A model generated the notes under the pieces. The model was not told where the DNA came from. It saw only the letters and a program-made list of their open reading frames with translations, and searched no databases. This document shows, piece after piece, positions 1-13,900 of a stretch of DNA of 64,000 bases. The stretch's first letter is position 1. Every line of letters begins with the position of its first letter. Origin of the DNA: Brachyhypopomus gauderio. Lineage: Eukaryota > Chordata > Actinopteri > Gymnotiformes > Hypopomidae. Both the position numbers and the translations under genes were made by a program. The DNA lies in assembly GCF_052324685.1 (NCBI RefSeq), contig NC_135218.1:10227016-10291015 (forward strand), given 5' to 3'.

Positions 1-105
1 AGACCATAGGGTGTCTGTCTTGCCTTAATTGGGTTCAAAGTCAGAGCAAAACTACTGTGAAAATGTTTGTTCTGTAACATCACAGAGCATCAAAGTGTGC
101 GTGCA

Positions 106-106
<1 letters not shown>

Positions 107-128
<22 letters not shown>
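107..128. repeat. (GT)n microsatellite
   Basis: A GT dinucleotide run followed by GA-rich sequence. The rest of positions 1-250 is AT-rich unique sequence with no recognisable exon. Confidence 0.9.
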
Positions 129-137
<9 letters not shown>

Positions 138-250
138 TGTGAGAAGAAAATATGTGTAGAGCAACAGAAATATAAAACCACACAAAATATATGCAAAAAC
201 AAAGTGCTTTCATATAAAGAGGCAATTAGTCATATGTGCAATTTGGGCTA

Positions 251-1318
251 GACCTGGTACACACAAATAAATCAGGGCTGGTCATGTACTATTACACTGG
301 TACACATGTATAAATCAGGGCTAGTCCTGTACTATTACACTGGTACACACGTATAGATCAGGGCTAGTCCTGTACCATTACACTGGTACACACGTATAGA
401 TCAGGGTTAGTCCTGTACTATTACACTGGTACACACGTATAGATCAGGGTTAGTCCTGTACTATTACACTGGTACACACATATAGATCAGGGCTATTCCT
501 GTACTATTACACTGGTACACACATATAGATCAGGGCTATTCCTGTACTATTACACTGGTACACACATATAGATCAGGGTTAGTCCTGTACCATTACACTG
601 TTACACGTGTATAGATCAGGGCTAGTCTTGTACTATTACACTGGTACACACATATAGATCAGGGTTAGTCCTGTACCATTACACTGGTACACATGTATAG
701 ATCAGGGCTAGTCCTGTACTATTATACTGGTACACACGTATAGATTAGGGTTAGTCCTGTACCATTACACTGTTACACGTGTATAGATCAGGGCTAGTCC
801 TGTACTATTACACTGGCACACATATAGATCAGGGTTAGTCCTGTACCATTACACTGGTACACACATATAGATCAGGGCTAGTCCTGTACTATTACACTGG
901 TACACATGTATAGATCAGGGCTAGTCCTGTACTATTACACTGGTACACACGTATAGATCAGGGCTAGTCCTGTACTATTATACTGGTACACACGTATAGA
1001 TTAGGGTTAGTCCTGTACCATTACACTGTTACACGTGTATAGATCAGGGCTAGTCCTGTACTATTACACTGGCACACATATAGATCAGGTACATCAGATA
1101 ATGTACATCAGATAATGTACCATTACACTGGTACACACATATAGATCAGGGCTAGTCCTGTACTATTACACTGGTACACACGTATAGATTAGGGTTAGTC
1201 CTGTACTATTACACTGGTACACACATATAGATCAGGGTTAGTCCTGTACCATTACACTGGTACACACATATAGATCAGGGCTAGTCCTGTACTATTACAC
1301 TGATAAGGGTTAGTCTTG
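251..1318. repeat. 43-bp minisatellite, about 24 copies
   Basis: A 43-bp unit containing TAGATCAGGGCTAGTCCTG and an ACTGGTACACA segment repeats head to tail. Copies differ by single substitutions (ACC/ACT, ggg/ggt, cacacg/cacata), and some blocks of several units are themselves duplicated, for example around 700-790 and 940-1040. One copy near 1090 carries a short local duplication of an ATCAGATAATGTAC block. There are no open frames of interest. It lies downstream of the last chchd6 exon seen here, so probably in a chchd6 intron. Confidence 0.93.
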
Positions 1319-1454
1319 TACCATAACTTGGGCTTCTCATATCAAACCACAAATAAACTTTGTCCACTTAATTACACACAGTACTGAAAAAAGGAGACGC
1401 TACTGTCTACTGAGAGAACAAAGGGTCTGTTGTATCCCCTCTTCCCCTTTACCT

Positions 1455-1497
<43 letters not shown>

Positions 1498-2577
1498 CTC
1501 TCTCTCGCTCTCTCTCTCTCTCCCTCTCTCTGCTGCACTAACTGTAGTGTTTAAATGGTTTACTCAAACGTTAAATACCCAGAATGCTATGGGGCGATAA
1601 GGGAGCATGGGCGCTGTGCTTATGAAGGTGTGGAGGAATGAAGGGGGGGAGAGAGAAGAGAAATCAAACTGAAACAATTCTGCCGTGCCACTCCGAGCTC
1701 GTTCCCTGTGCAAATAGAGGCGCCGCCCTGCTGGGCCTCAGCAGCCAATATCTCTGCTCCATTTCACTGCAGCAGCGCAAAAACAAACACTCTTCATGAC
1801 AAGCGCTCATTCTCTCGCTCCCGCTCACACACTTCCCCTTTCTCTCTCTCTCTCTCTCTCCCTCTCTCTCTCTACTCCTAACAATGGTGAAATGATCTTA
1901 GCAAATAGCGCAAGTAAATCCCGAGACCCGTTTTCTCGCTCGTCCGACGTATCTGACTGAACCGGGCTTATAAGGAAGGGATGTGACCACTCAGAGTGCA
2001 GAGGCAGGGAACTGTGTCTCGGGGAAGGACCGCTGGGCTGAAAGGAGTCGGGGGCTTGACACGCACGGCTTCACTAACTGGAACGGAACACAAGCGCCTC
2101 CATTAGTTATGGGCTTGTCAGGTCTTTCATGAGGAAATTTGGCCTGAAGTAGCTCAATAAACCTGCCAGGTGACAACATATCAAAACTATTGCACTCGGT
2201 GACATAGCGGTGCCTGCGCTCACAGATTTTAGTTAATTATTCGATATTTCATGTTTTACATAAAGCTCAATCCAAAGAGACAATATATCATTTTCATAGT
2301 ATAAGCAACATTTTGAATGTACTGCTGGTTCAGTGGCAGCCATTTCCTCTCGCTCCCTTTTCCATCTCAGCCCACCAGGCCAACATCAGTCTCGCCAGAG
2401 GTGAACACAGCCTGCAACTGTGTCCATTTGAATACCGGTCAAATGGTGCATAAATGGGTTTGAAAGAAAACACAGGGCACTCGACCTTGCAATCAACAGC
2501 TGCCTGTTCCAAAGGCAGGAGACACGACCCTGCCTCATCCAGACCTGGGTGTGGAGACGAGGCAGGGTCGTTTCTGT
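1319..2577. other. No gene seen; unique sequence with CT microsatellites
   Basis: Mostly unique sequence. Two CT-rich microsatellites lie at about 1459-1532 and 1841-1874. I looked on the minus strand for the missing CHCH-domain exons of chchd6 (twin CX9C motif) and did not see them. Several short open frames occur but none resembles a known protein or is bounded by convincing splice sites. Confidence 0.6.
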
Positions 2578-3088
2578 GGAAACAAGGCAGAAGAATACAT
2601 ACATACCTCCCTCATACAACCTCCAGGACATAGCCACAAGGCAGAAGAGAACATGCCCCTGCCTCAACTCTCTTCCATACAACCTGCAGGACATGCCCAC
2701 AAGGTAGAAGAGAACATGCCCCTGCCTCAACTCTCTTCCATACAACCTGCAGGACATGCCCACAAGGCAGAAGAGAACATGCCCCTGCCTCAACTCTCTT
2801 CCATTCAACCTGCAGGACATGCCCACAAGGCAGAAGAGAACATGCCCCTGCCTCAACTCTCTTCCATACAACCTGCAGGACATGCCCACAAGGCAGAAGA
2901 GAACATGCCCCTGCCTCAACTCTCTTCCATTCAACCTGCAGGACATGCCCACAAGGCAGAAGAGAACATGCCCCTGCCTCAACTCTCTTCCATTCAACCT
3001 CCAGGACATGCCCACAAGGCAGAAGAGAACATGCCCCTGCCTCAACTCTCTTCCATACAACCTCCAGGACATGCCCACAAGGTAGAAG
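2578..3088. repeat. 63-bp minisatellite, about 8 copies
   Basis: The unit is 63 bp, a multiple of three, and includes GCAGAAGAGAACATGCCCC. Because the period is exactly 21 codons and no stop falls inside it in several frames, long repetitive open frames appear on both strands. They carry no family signature, so I treat them as artefacts of the period. The first two units (2578-2640) are the most diverged, and copies differ at AACCTGCAGG versus AACCTCCAGG. Confidence 0.93.
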
Positions 3089-3496
3089 GTCACATTAGCT
3101 TTATGTAGAATATTCTCTCCCTCTTCCACCTCTAATAGATACCAGGAACACCATCACTTAACTTTACATACCCGCTTCACTTTACTAACGTCTCCATCTG
3201 GAGTTCTGAACTCTGAACTTTCTCTCATTCACTCCTCACTCTTTCTTTCCTGTGTGTTCTCTTACTCCTCATCTCTTTCCATCCTGAAGGACGCGTGTGT
3301 CGATGACATCCACATCAGCCTCACGTTCACATCCATATCACGTTATGGAGAGTGCCTCATCCTGCATGAATGTCACCATGGAGACTGCTTGCCGAGTGTT
3401 TCCTCCTGTATGAACATCACCCATCACCGTGGCGACCTCCATACAGGCAGCGTTCCTCTGGTCCATTCAGCTCTATGAGGCCTTCATTTGTTGAAA

Positions 3497-4079
3497 GGTC
3501 TCTCCATCCTCACCGCTGCTGATCTCTCCATCCCTCACCGCTGCTGGTCTCTCCATCCCTCACCGCTGCTGGTCTCTCCATCCCTCACCGCTGCTGATCT
3601 CTCCATCCCTCACCGCTGCTGATCTCTCCATCCCCACAGCTGCTGATCTCTCCATCCCTCACCGCTGCTGATCTCTCCATCCCTCACCGCTGCTGGTCTC
3701 TCCATCCCTCACCGCTGCTGATCTCTCCATCCCTCACCGCTGCTGGTCTCTCCATCCCTCACCGCTGCTGGTCTCTCCATCCCTCACCGCTGCTGATCTC
3801 TCCATCCCTCACCGCTGCTGGTCTCTCCATCCCTCACCGCTGCTGATCTCTCCATCCCCACTGCTGCTGGTCTCTCCATCCCCACTGCTGCTGATCTCTC
3901 CATCCCCACAGCTGCTGATCTCTCCATCCCTCACCGCTGCTGATCTCTCCATCCCTCACCGCTGCTGGTCTCTCCATCCCTCACTGCTGCTGATCTCTCC
4001 ATCCCCACAGCTGCTGATCTCTCCATCCCCACAGCTGCTGATCTCTCCATCCCCACTGCTGCTGATCTCTCCATCCCTG
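3497..4079. repeat. 25-bp minisatellite, about 23 copies
   Basis: Tandem array of a 25-bp unit of the form GATCTCTCCATCCCTCACCG plus CTGCT. Variants alternate GATCT/GGTCT and CCCTCACC/CCCCACA. The alternation is irregular, so this is a multi-variant array that could serve as a typing locus. The flanks 3089-3496 and 4080-4640 hold no gene I can support. Confidence 0.93.
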
Positions 4080-4642
4080 GCTACCTTTATGTGATGACTC
4101 CCCACACTGCTCACGAACATAACAGAGGGGATACAAACGGACCACACCAGACTACAGCCTGTGCCAGGGCTTCAAAGACAGGCATGCGCACCCAAACAGG
4201 CGTGAAGAAAGATGAGCGTGTTGGCTGAGCCCCAAAGTTCCTCCTGGGTCATACTGACATGACTTCCTGCAGGTATAACATTAGCCAGGATTCTTTCCAA
4301 AATTGCTTTGGCATTAAAAATGTTGATCAGTACAAGGTAGGTTTGCAATGTTGTACCAACAATGTCCATTTGTGCTGCCTACATCAACAAACGTTTTTAA
4401 GCACTAAAGCAAAAAAAAACAAAAAACAAAAAAACAAACAAAACATATTGTGGAAATGTGGAGTGAGTGGTGATGTGACCAATGAGAGCAGCAGGTTAGT
4501 GCCCCGCCCATGCTGACGCCTTCCACATCACACGAGCAGGACAAGGGTCGGAAAAGTGCTCGAACACACAATTATCACCTTGGTAATGAAGCTGTTGAGC
4601 TAGAAGCTGTTCTTTCTTCTAATTTGTTTTATTTTTGAGCTT

Positions 4643-4643
<1 letters not shown>

Positions 4644-4680
<37 letters not shown>

Positions 4681-4689
4681 GTGTGTGTG
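4644..4689. repeat. (GT)n directly beside the chchd6 exon 5 donor
   Basis: An interrupted GT tract on the plus strand reads as CA on the coding strand. It begins three bases after the donor GT of chchd6 exon 5 (the exon ends at 4694). Confidence 0.9.
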
Positions 4690-4693
4690 GTAC

Positions 4694-6668
4694 CTTCTTC
4701 TCCATCAGCTGTAGTTGTTCTTTGTAGAATGCTGCCAGATGCCTCAGCTCAGCATCTTTCCTCGCAAGCTGTCTGGCCTTCAGGGATGGAGAGAGAGAGA
4801 GGGAGAGAGAGAATAAGACATAGACAAAAACACTTACAGGTACGCAATCTCTACTCTGACATTTCCCATTAAAGCAGAGTTGAATTCCATGTCGTTTCTT
4901 AGAGTTATAATGTGATCTCACGCACAGTTTCACCCTCACATCACCACCACTCACTCCACCACTCTCTATACTACCTCACCCTCCCACCAACACCACTCAC
5001 TCCACCACTCTCTACTACCTCACCCTCCCAACACCACCTCTCACTCCACCACTCTCTACTACCTCACCCTCCCACCAACACCTCTATCTCCACCACTCTA
5101 CTACCTCACCCTCCCAACACCACTCACTCCACCACTCTACTACCTCACCCTCCCATCACCACCACTCACTCCACCACACTCTATACTACCTCACCCTCCC
5201 AACACCTCTCACTCCACTACTCTACTACCTCACCCTCCCATCACCACCACTCACTCCACCACTCTCTATACTACCTCACCCTCCCAACACCTCTCACTCC
5301 ACTACTCTACTACCTCACCCTCCCACCAACACCACTCACTCCACCACTCTACTACCTCACCCTCCCACCAACACCTCTATCTCCACCACTCTACTACCTC
5401 ACCCTCCCACCAACACCACTCACTCCACCACTCTACTACCTCACCCTCCCACCAACACCACTCACTCCACCACTCTACTACCTCACCCTCCCAACACCAC
5501 TCACTCCACCACTCTACTACCTCACCCTCCCACCAACACCTCTATCTCCACCACTCTACTACCTCACCCTCCCACCAACACTACTCACTCCACCACTCTA
5601 CTACCTCACCCTCCCATCACCACCACTCACTCCACCACTCTCTATACTACCTCACCCTCCCAACACCTCTCACTCCACCACTCTCTACTACCTCACCCTC
5701 CCAACACCTCTCACTCCACCACTCTCTACTACCTCACCCTCCCACCAACACTACTCACTCCACCACTCTCTATACTACCTCACCCTCCCAACACCTCTAT
5801 CTCCACCACTCTACTACCTCACCCTCCCACCAACACCACTCACTCCACCACTCTACTACCTCACCCTCCCACCAACACCTCTATCTCCACCACTCTACTA
5901 CCTCACCCTCCCACCAACACCACTCACTCCACCACTCTCTACTACCTCACCCTCCCACCAACACTACTCACTCCACCACTCTCTATACTACCTCACCCTC
6001 CCAACACCTCTATCTCCACCACTCTACTACCTCACCCTCCCACCAACACCACTCACTCCACCACTCTACTACCTCACCCTCCCACCAACACCTCTATCTC
6101 CACCACTCTACTACCTCACCCTCCCACCAACACCTCTATCTCCACCACTCTACTACCTCACCCTCCCACCAACACCACTCACTCCACCACTCTACTACAT
6201 CACCCTCCCAACACCTCTCACTCCACCACTCTACTACATCACCCTCCCAACACCACCTCTCACTCCACCACTCTCTACTACCTCACCCTCCCACCAACAC
6301 CACTCACTCCACCACTCTACTACCTCACCCTCCCAACACCTCTCACTCCACCACTCTACTACATCACCCTCCCAACACCTCTCACTCCACCCTCACTACC
6401 GTGGCGTCCATCACAACACCTGTGCCGATGTTCAAACACTTCAATGGGCAAAGAAGTCTGAAGGCCATGTTTGGGATCTCAGAGTCAATGAACTGATGGC
6501 TTTTTGCACATGACGAGTGGAGTGATTCATGTTTTGGCATAGCCAGACAGAACTGATCTTAGATCAGCACAAGACGCTGAAATAATTGGACCCAAGCTGT
6601 GTTGGCATGACAATGCCGTCCCAGCCACATGGTGAGTGGTTGAAGTATGAAGTGAGCTGTACCTGAGC

Positions 6669-6713
<45 letters not shown>

Positions 6714-6832
6714 CAGCTCAAGCTTAGAAAGCCACCCAGCACATAATAAGCTTTGCAGTATGCAAGAAGAGAACAGAAGAAAAGAGAAATGATTAAAATG
6801 GATAAAAGATTAGAAACATCAGAGAAAACTGT

Positions 6833-6865
<33 letters not shown>

Positions 6866-7114
6866 CATTTCCAAAACTTAAGAAACGTGAGTGATAAAAG
6901 GGGGAGATAGCGTGTAAATGCAGTAGTGCAATAGACTGTGGCGTCATCTGCATCCTCCTCTTCATCAGTGCTCTTCCTCCTCCCCTGCTGGTGACCCATT
7001 ACTGCAGCTCTGCAAATGTGTGTGTAGCCATGACCCTTGTTCACCGAGACACCACCTACAGAACAGCCATGTGCTGCTCACGACACTTCAGTGAAACACT
7101 ACACAATCACCTAA

Positions 7115-7173
<59 letters not shown>

Positions 7174-7308
7174 TACAGACAGTGTAATCTGGCTGCTCAT
7201 TTTTCTTCATTCAGGTAGGGTTAGCTGGCAGGAAGGTTCCCTTCACTCCACTATGCAGATGATGTGCAATTTTCTAGCTGAATAGCTCCAAAAGTGTTGA
7301 AGGTATCA

Positions 7309-7345
<37 letters not shown>

Positions 7346-10300
7346 ACACTTGCACCTCCATTCTGTTATAATGCACAATGAAAACATGGCGTTTGAATAA
7401 CGAGAGAGCAGAGTAAGATGAATGGTGAACAGCTTCTGCTTAGCCAGGCGCTCCACTCAGGAGCAGTGAGGGGAGGAGAAGGAGGCGCCTGTGACGAGGA
7501 GAACGGAGGAGGGCACACCAGGACGCCCCGCCCCAGGACCCCCGCACCACGACGCCCCGCGCCAGGACCCCCCGCGCCATGACGCCCCGCCCCAGGACGC
7601 CCCGCCCCAGGACCCCCCGCGCCACGACGCCCCGCCCCAGGACGCCCCGCCCCAGGACCCCCCGCCCCAGGACCCCCCGCCCCACGACGCCTCGCCCCAG
7701 GACCCCCCGCCCCAGGACCCCCCGCGCCACAACGCCCCGCGCCACAACGCCCCTCACCAGGACCCCCCGCGCCACGACGCCCCGCGCCACGACGCCCCGC
7801 GCCACGACGCCCCGCACCAGGACGCCCCGCACCAGGACGCCCCGCACCAGGACGCCCCGCACCAGGACGCCCCGCACCAGGACGCCCCGCACCAGGACCC
7901 CCCGCGCCACAACGCCCCTCACCAGGACCCCCCCGCCCCAGGACCCCCCGCGCCACAACGCCCCTCACCAGGACCCCCCGCCCCAGGACGCCCCGCCCCA
8001 GGACCCCCCGCGCCACGACGCCCCGCCCCAGGACGCCCCGCCCCAGGACCCCCCCGCCCCAGGACCCCCCGCCCCACGACGCCTCGCCCCAGGACCCCCC
8101 GCCCCAGGACCCCCCGCGCCACGACGCCCCGCCCCACGACGCCCCGCCCCACGACGCCCCGCCCCACGACGCCCCGCCCCACGACGCCCCGCGCCACGAC
8201 GCCCCGCGCCACGACGCCCCGCGCCAGGACACCCCGCGCCAGGACGCCCCGCGCCAGGACGCCCCGCACCAGCACGCCCTGCTCAAATCACCAAAAAGGA
8301 CCCAGTCCAACACCACACCCACACACACACACACCAGGTCACCGACTGACATTAATATCCACACCTTTGGTGTGTGAGAAGAAATGTGAGAATGTGTAAA
8401 CTCAGGAATGAGACCCTGGTCACTGCACCCATGAGACATGTTGATCACCATGAAACCATGTTGCTTCCATATATTCCATACAGAAACTACCAGCAGTCTT
8501 GTGAATATGTATACTATATTATCTCAGACTAGTGTGTGTGTGTGTGTGTGTGTGACAATAAGTATAGCATGGATAGTTTGACCACAGAAAACAGGATCTT
8601 TTCGATCACACCATTATAGGTGCTTTCCAAATGAGTATGAAATGCTCATAGAAGTTTAGTGGAAGGTAACGGGAGTGTGTATGTGTGTGTGTGTGTGCGT
8701 GCGTGCACCAGAACAAAATCAGGGGGCACACAGAGAAACTGGACCAGGGACACACAGAGAAACTGGACCAGGGACACACAGAGAAACAGAACCAGGGGCA
8801 CACAGAGAAACAAAACCAGGGGCACACAGAGAAACTGGACCAGGGGCACACAGAGAAACTGGACCAGGTGCACACAGAGAAACTGGACCAGGTGCACACA
8901 GAGAAACTGGACCAGGGACACACAGAGAAACTGGACCAGGGACACACAGAGAAACTGGACCAGGGACACACAGAGAAACAGAACCAGGGGCACACAGAGA
9001 AACTGGACCAGGGGCACACAGAGAAACAGAACCAGGGGCACACAGAGAAACTGGACCAGGGACACACAGAGAAACTGGACCAGGGACACACAGAGAAACT
9101 GGACCAGGGACACACAGAGAAACTGGACCAGGGACACACAGAGAAACAGAACCAGGGGCACACAGAGAAACAGAACCAGGGGCACACAGAGAAACAGAAC
9201 CAGGGGCACACAGAGAAACAGAACCAGGGACACACAGAGAAACAGAACCAGGGACACACAGAGAAACTGGACCAGGGACACACAGTGAAACTGGACCAGG
9301 GACACACAGAGAAACTGCCAGTCTGAACATATTTGACAACTCCAACTTCCATGCAGTACATTTTAACAGAATTTTAATCCAATTGTGAAAATTCTGTAAA
9401 ATGAAATCCTTCACCAATCATTTCTCTCTCTTTCTCTCTCTCTCAAGTTCCTACAGCTGACAGACAGCACGTTCTCCCTTCTCCATCTCCCCTAGAGCGA
9501 CGGCGCTCTCTCCCTCTCCCTCTCCCTCTCTCTCCCTCTACCTCTCTCTCCCTCTCTCTCACAGCTAACAAGCGATGCTACGCCAAGCATGGCAAAACCC
9601 TCTCTCTGCATGCATTTAAATCTCATCAACACCAGCTCCGCCCTTTCTGTGGCTCTGCTGCTACGGCTACCTTTCTCCCGTCCCCATTAGCTCCCCGTCT
9701 GGATCCCGAAGACCTCTTCGGCCTCGTCTTCCTCACCTTCTAGATGTCTCTCTGCGCTTCTGTTCTAGCCATTATATGCTTGCTTTGCCACTGTACTGTT
9801 TTAAACGAGTGGAAATGCAGTCGTTTCTCCCTCCACTGCAAGTCCCACAGACCTGCAGAGAGTTTCGACGAAGAGCAAAACCCGTTCATTTATTTCATAA
9901 ATGATAATCAACATACAGGCTGAGTGCCAGATGACCAAACGCTTCTCTCTTTGTTAACAGTAGCAGAATATTGCAAAATATAGCCAGAGAGATTCCAGAC
10001 AGGAGAGAGGAAGTGACAGTGTCTGTGCATAGCAGAAAAAAAAGGAATAAAGATAATTAAACCAAGAGAAACTCCAGTAGCACAACGTCCATCAAGTTTC
10101 GCCATAAAGAACTACTCCTTACATTCCTACACTCACAAGTGTAAGGACAAAGAACAACAAATGTTTTTGCTGCCATCTAGTGGTGGCTAAAAATATATGT
10201 GACACACCCAAACCTTAGACGGTGACTATGACATGTACCAAGATGATCAGGCTGTGAGCTCATAATCTAACCTCCAATTACAGCCCGTGGGGAGTCTCAC

Positions 10301-10665
10301 CGGTGGATAATATGGCCACGTGAGTGACCGCTCTTGTACAAATCTGAACATTAACTGATGTTGACACACCTGTCTGTGGAGGAGAAAGCTAATGTAATCA
10401 GCCACAGTGAATAGCCTCATTACAATCCTGCACCATTACAGCTTCAACGGACAAGCTCAGGAGAGGAAGTGTCCAGCACTCGATAATCATTACGCTCACT
10501 TAACACCAGGCAGAGAAGAACGACGTGGAGCAAATCAATTAAGAGGGCAGAGAAACAAAGTGATGGAGAGGCAGAGAGAGAAAGGAAAAGCTTGTCGAAA
10601 AAAAGACGGACCACTGAAGAACGCTTTCACGTGCATTTACCTGAGTTCAAAGGAAATGAGTTTTA

Positions 10666-10698
<33 letters not shown>

Positions 10699-10887
10699 CT
10701 CACCAGGTTCTGCACTTTCTTCAGCTCCTCACTGGTGCTGTCCCTCTCTGGGTGGAGTGCGGTGGAGGTCTGAGTGTCTCCGCCCGCCTCCTTCTCCCTG
10801 CGGGCGATGCGTGCCAGCTCGTCCCTGAGGAGAGCCTGATCCTCCTCGTACCTGCAGCCCCCACACAGAGCCCTTCAGCAGGAGACC

Positions 10888-10938
<51 letters not shown>

Positions 10939-13900
10939 GCTCCACCCGGCTCCACCCAGCACCAACACCCCTGGCCCCAGTCCCACCACTCACACGTGCA
11001 GACTTCATAGCCACCGACTGGCTACGTCTTCATAGCCGTGGCTGCTCACATCTGGCCTCCTGATTGGCCTCTCTGCTAGGACCTCTTTGTTTTCGCTTGA
11101 TTCAAATCAGCTCGTACGTGTGCGGTCAGGGTCTATAACCTAACCGCAGGCTTGCACAATTTTGGTCATTTTCGTCCTTTAGCCCATCATCAGTGGTGGC
11201 TTTCTGACCGCCGGGCCGCTACTTACTGGATATTTTGGCGTGGTGGTGTCTCCACACCCAGCAGTTCAGAGAGCGCTAGAAATAACTGCTTGTTTTGAAG
11301 GAGGTTTTGGCTTTGGCTCTGGCCGCCTGCTGACAGGGCGACTCTCAATGGAGCCCTCTGTGGTGCACCAATACTGGGAAGTGTTAGTAACCAGCGTCTA
11401 GGGGATACGGAAGACGGCCTCGTGACACTGGTGTGCACTGCCAGTGGCTACCCCGCAGTCACAAGCGCCTTAAATGACGCTGCTCTCATACAGTGAGAAT
11501 TAAAGCCACCACTTCGGCACACGGCTAGGCCGTGTGAACGCTCTGCAACACTGCAGCGAGGTCCAGAGTGAAGGGACACGTTTCAAATGCTAGTCTGCCA
11601 TTTTCCTGTAGAGAAAAGTAGAAGGAGAAGTTGCATCGGGGGGGGGGCGTGGCACGAGCCTTTCAGCTTTCGGTCCTCGGTCAAACAACACTGGGTCCCA
11701 GATGTCACTGTGTAGCTTACAGCAGTTGAGGCAGTGAAGACCGACTCCAGCGTGTGGAAGGTGTGAGCAGCAGGGCCCGGCTGGCAGGGGGGGGCGGGTG
11801 TGCGGGGGGTGGCAGGAGGGGGTGGGTGTGCGGGGGCTGGCAGGGGGGGCAGGTGTGCGGGGGCTGGCAGGGGGGGGCGGGTGTGCGGGGGGGTGGCAGG
11901 AGGGGGCGGGTGTGCGGGGGCTGGCAGGGGGGGGCGGGTGTGCGGGGGCTGGCAGGGGGGGTGGGTGTGCGGGGGCTGGCAGGGGGGGGCGGGTGTGCGG
12001 GGGCTGGCAGGGGGGGGCGGGTGTGCGGGGGCTGGCAGGGGGAGGCGGGTGTGCGGGGGCTGGCAGGGGGGGGCGGGTGTGCGGGGGCTGGCAGGGGGGG
12101 GGCGGGTGTGCGGGGACTGGCAGGGGGGGGGCGGGTGTGCGGGGGCTGGCAGGGGGGGGCGGGTGTGCGGAGGCTGGCGGGGGGGGGGGCGGGTGTGCGG
12201 AGGCTGGCGGGGGGGAGGGGGGGCGGGTGTGCGGGGGCTGGCAGGAGGGGGCGGGTGTGCGGGAGCGGCCAGCTCGTCTCTCTCCCCAGTCACTGCAGCG
12301 CGCACTCCCGTGGAGTGTGTTTGCGAGCGGACGGAGTACTGCACAATGCGGCGTGAAACCCGGAGCGCATCAAAGCGGGCCGGGCTCCACGCTGCCTCTA
12401 CCCACCACACGACGCTCAGACTAGCAGCGATGACAGTCCTTCCCCAGCGAACGCAGCGCAGAGCACATCACAACAGACCCACAGCTACACGGGCTTTAAG
12501 GCGTCAGCCAGCAGCAATCTGTCCTTCCGTCATTCTGCCTGCCGAGGACCAGAGGACCTTCTGAGCGCAGATCTCGGTCCGGGCCAGCGTGTGCGCCGTA
12601 CACACGGCACAAACAGCCAGGCACACGGCTTTAAATAGATCGCAGAAGAGAACTACACACAAACACTACCTTCACTCCTACAGCCACTCCCTCAACCACA
12701 CCTCCAACCCCGACATCCACCCCCTAAATCCCTCCAACCACCTTCTCAGCCCATATATTCACTCCTCCAACCACCCTCCACCAGACAGACTCCATGAATA
12801 AAAGACCCCACATGTCTGCTAGGAATGTACATAAGCTCAGTTTTGGACAATGTGCTGAAAACATATCACAATAAAATACATGTTCACAATACAAAATATG
12901 CATTATAATATATTTTTAAAAGTTTGCTAACAAGTTGAATAGACACATGGCACCAGTAAAACTGTATTATTACATTTTCCCAAAATGGCTATGATAAACT
13001 ACAAGCAGCTACAAAGATGTTTTTATTTAATATACATAAAAGCAAACTGGAAATGTCCTGTTTCTGGATACACTGGTCTTCTCTACAATATGATATATTT
13101 ATATACATAAGCTACACAAACTGAGAGGGAAGGGGGAAACTTGCTAGACCATATGATCAACATGACAGCCATCTTGAATGCCACCATCTTGGATTCAACT
13201 TCAGTTTTTCAACTGGGAATGTTACCAAAAAAAACAGTGGTGTGCTACATGTCAATGTCACTTTGTTGGCTCTCATGTTAAAACTGTGATCAGTGATTTT
13301 TCTTCTGTAGTCAACATTGCCACGTCTAACCTCTACACCCACACGGATCTTCCTCACATCAACATTAAACCTACACAGCTGTCCCTACTCTAAAGATTAT
13401 AAAGTGTTTTACCTGTTTCCTCTGTACCAAGTACTGTTTGCCCCAAACATGCCCAATCTAAGAGCTATGGTGGGTATTCAGACCCCTTTAGGTTAATCAC
13501 AAAAAAGTTCATTTTATTTCTCTTTAATGTACACTCAACATCCCACCTTGACAGAAAAAAACCGAAATGAATAAAGAAAACCTGAAAATATCACATTATC
13601 ATAAATATTCAGAGCCTTTGCTCGGTATTGAGTAGAAGCAACCACAGCCTATTGAGCCAGTACAGCCCCGAGTCTTCTGGGGAAGTTTCTCACACCTGGG
13701 TTTGGGGATCCTCTGCCATTCTTGCAGATCCACTTCAGTTCCGTCAGGCTGGATGGTGAACGTTGGTGGACGGCCATTTTCAGCTCTCTCCAGAGATGCT
13801 CAATTGGAGCTGAAAAACACCCCCATAGCATGATGCTGTCACCGCGTTTCACTACTGGGATTGTATTGGGCAGGTGATGAGCTGTGCCTGGTTTTCTCCA

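Noticed and set aside
2386-3129. Repeat protein with a 21-residue period
   Set aside because: The 63-bp minisatellite gives open frames on both strands; no start context, splice sites or family match.
4912-6513. Plus-strand open frame of over 530 codons
   Set aside because: It follows a CT/CA-rich minisatellite whose unit lacks stops; the product is pure repeat without a domain, and it overlaps a chchd6 intron.
7366-8451. Long proline- or glycine-rich frames on both strands
   Set aside because: Caused by a 15-bp (five-codon) repeat that is open in nearly every frame; no unique flanking domain.
8606-9417. Five overlapping repetitive frames of about 210-250 codons
   Set aside because: All come from the 24-bp minisatellite; the same DNA is open in most frames at once, which is not how genes look.
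11583-12564. Pro/His-rich and Gly-rich frames at the G-run array
   Set aside because: Frames on both strands follow the 28-bp repeat; not bounded by splice sites.
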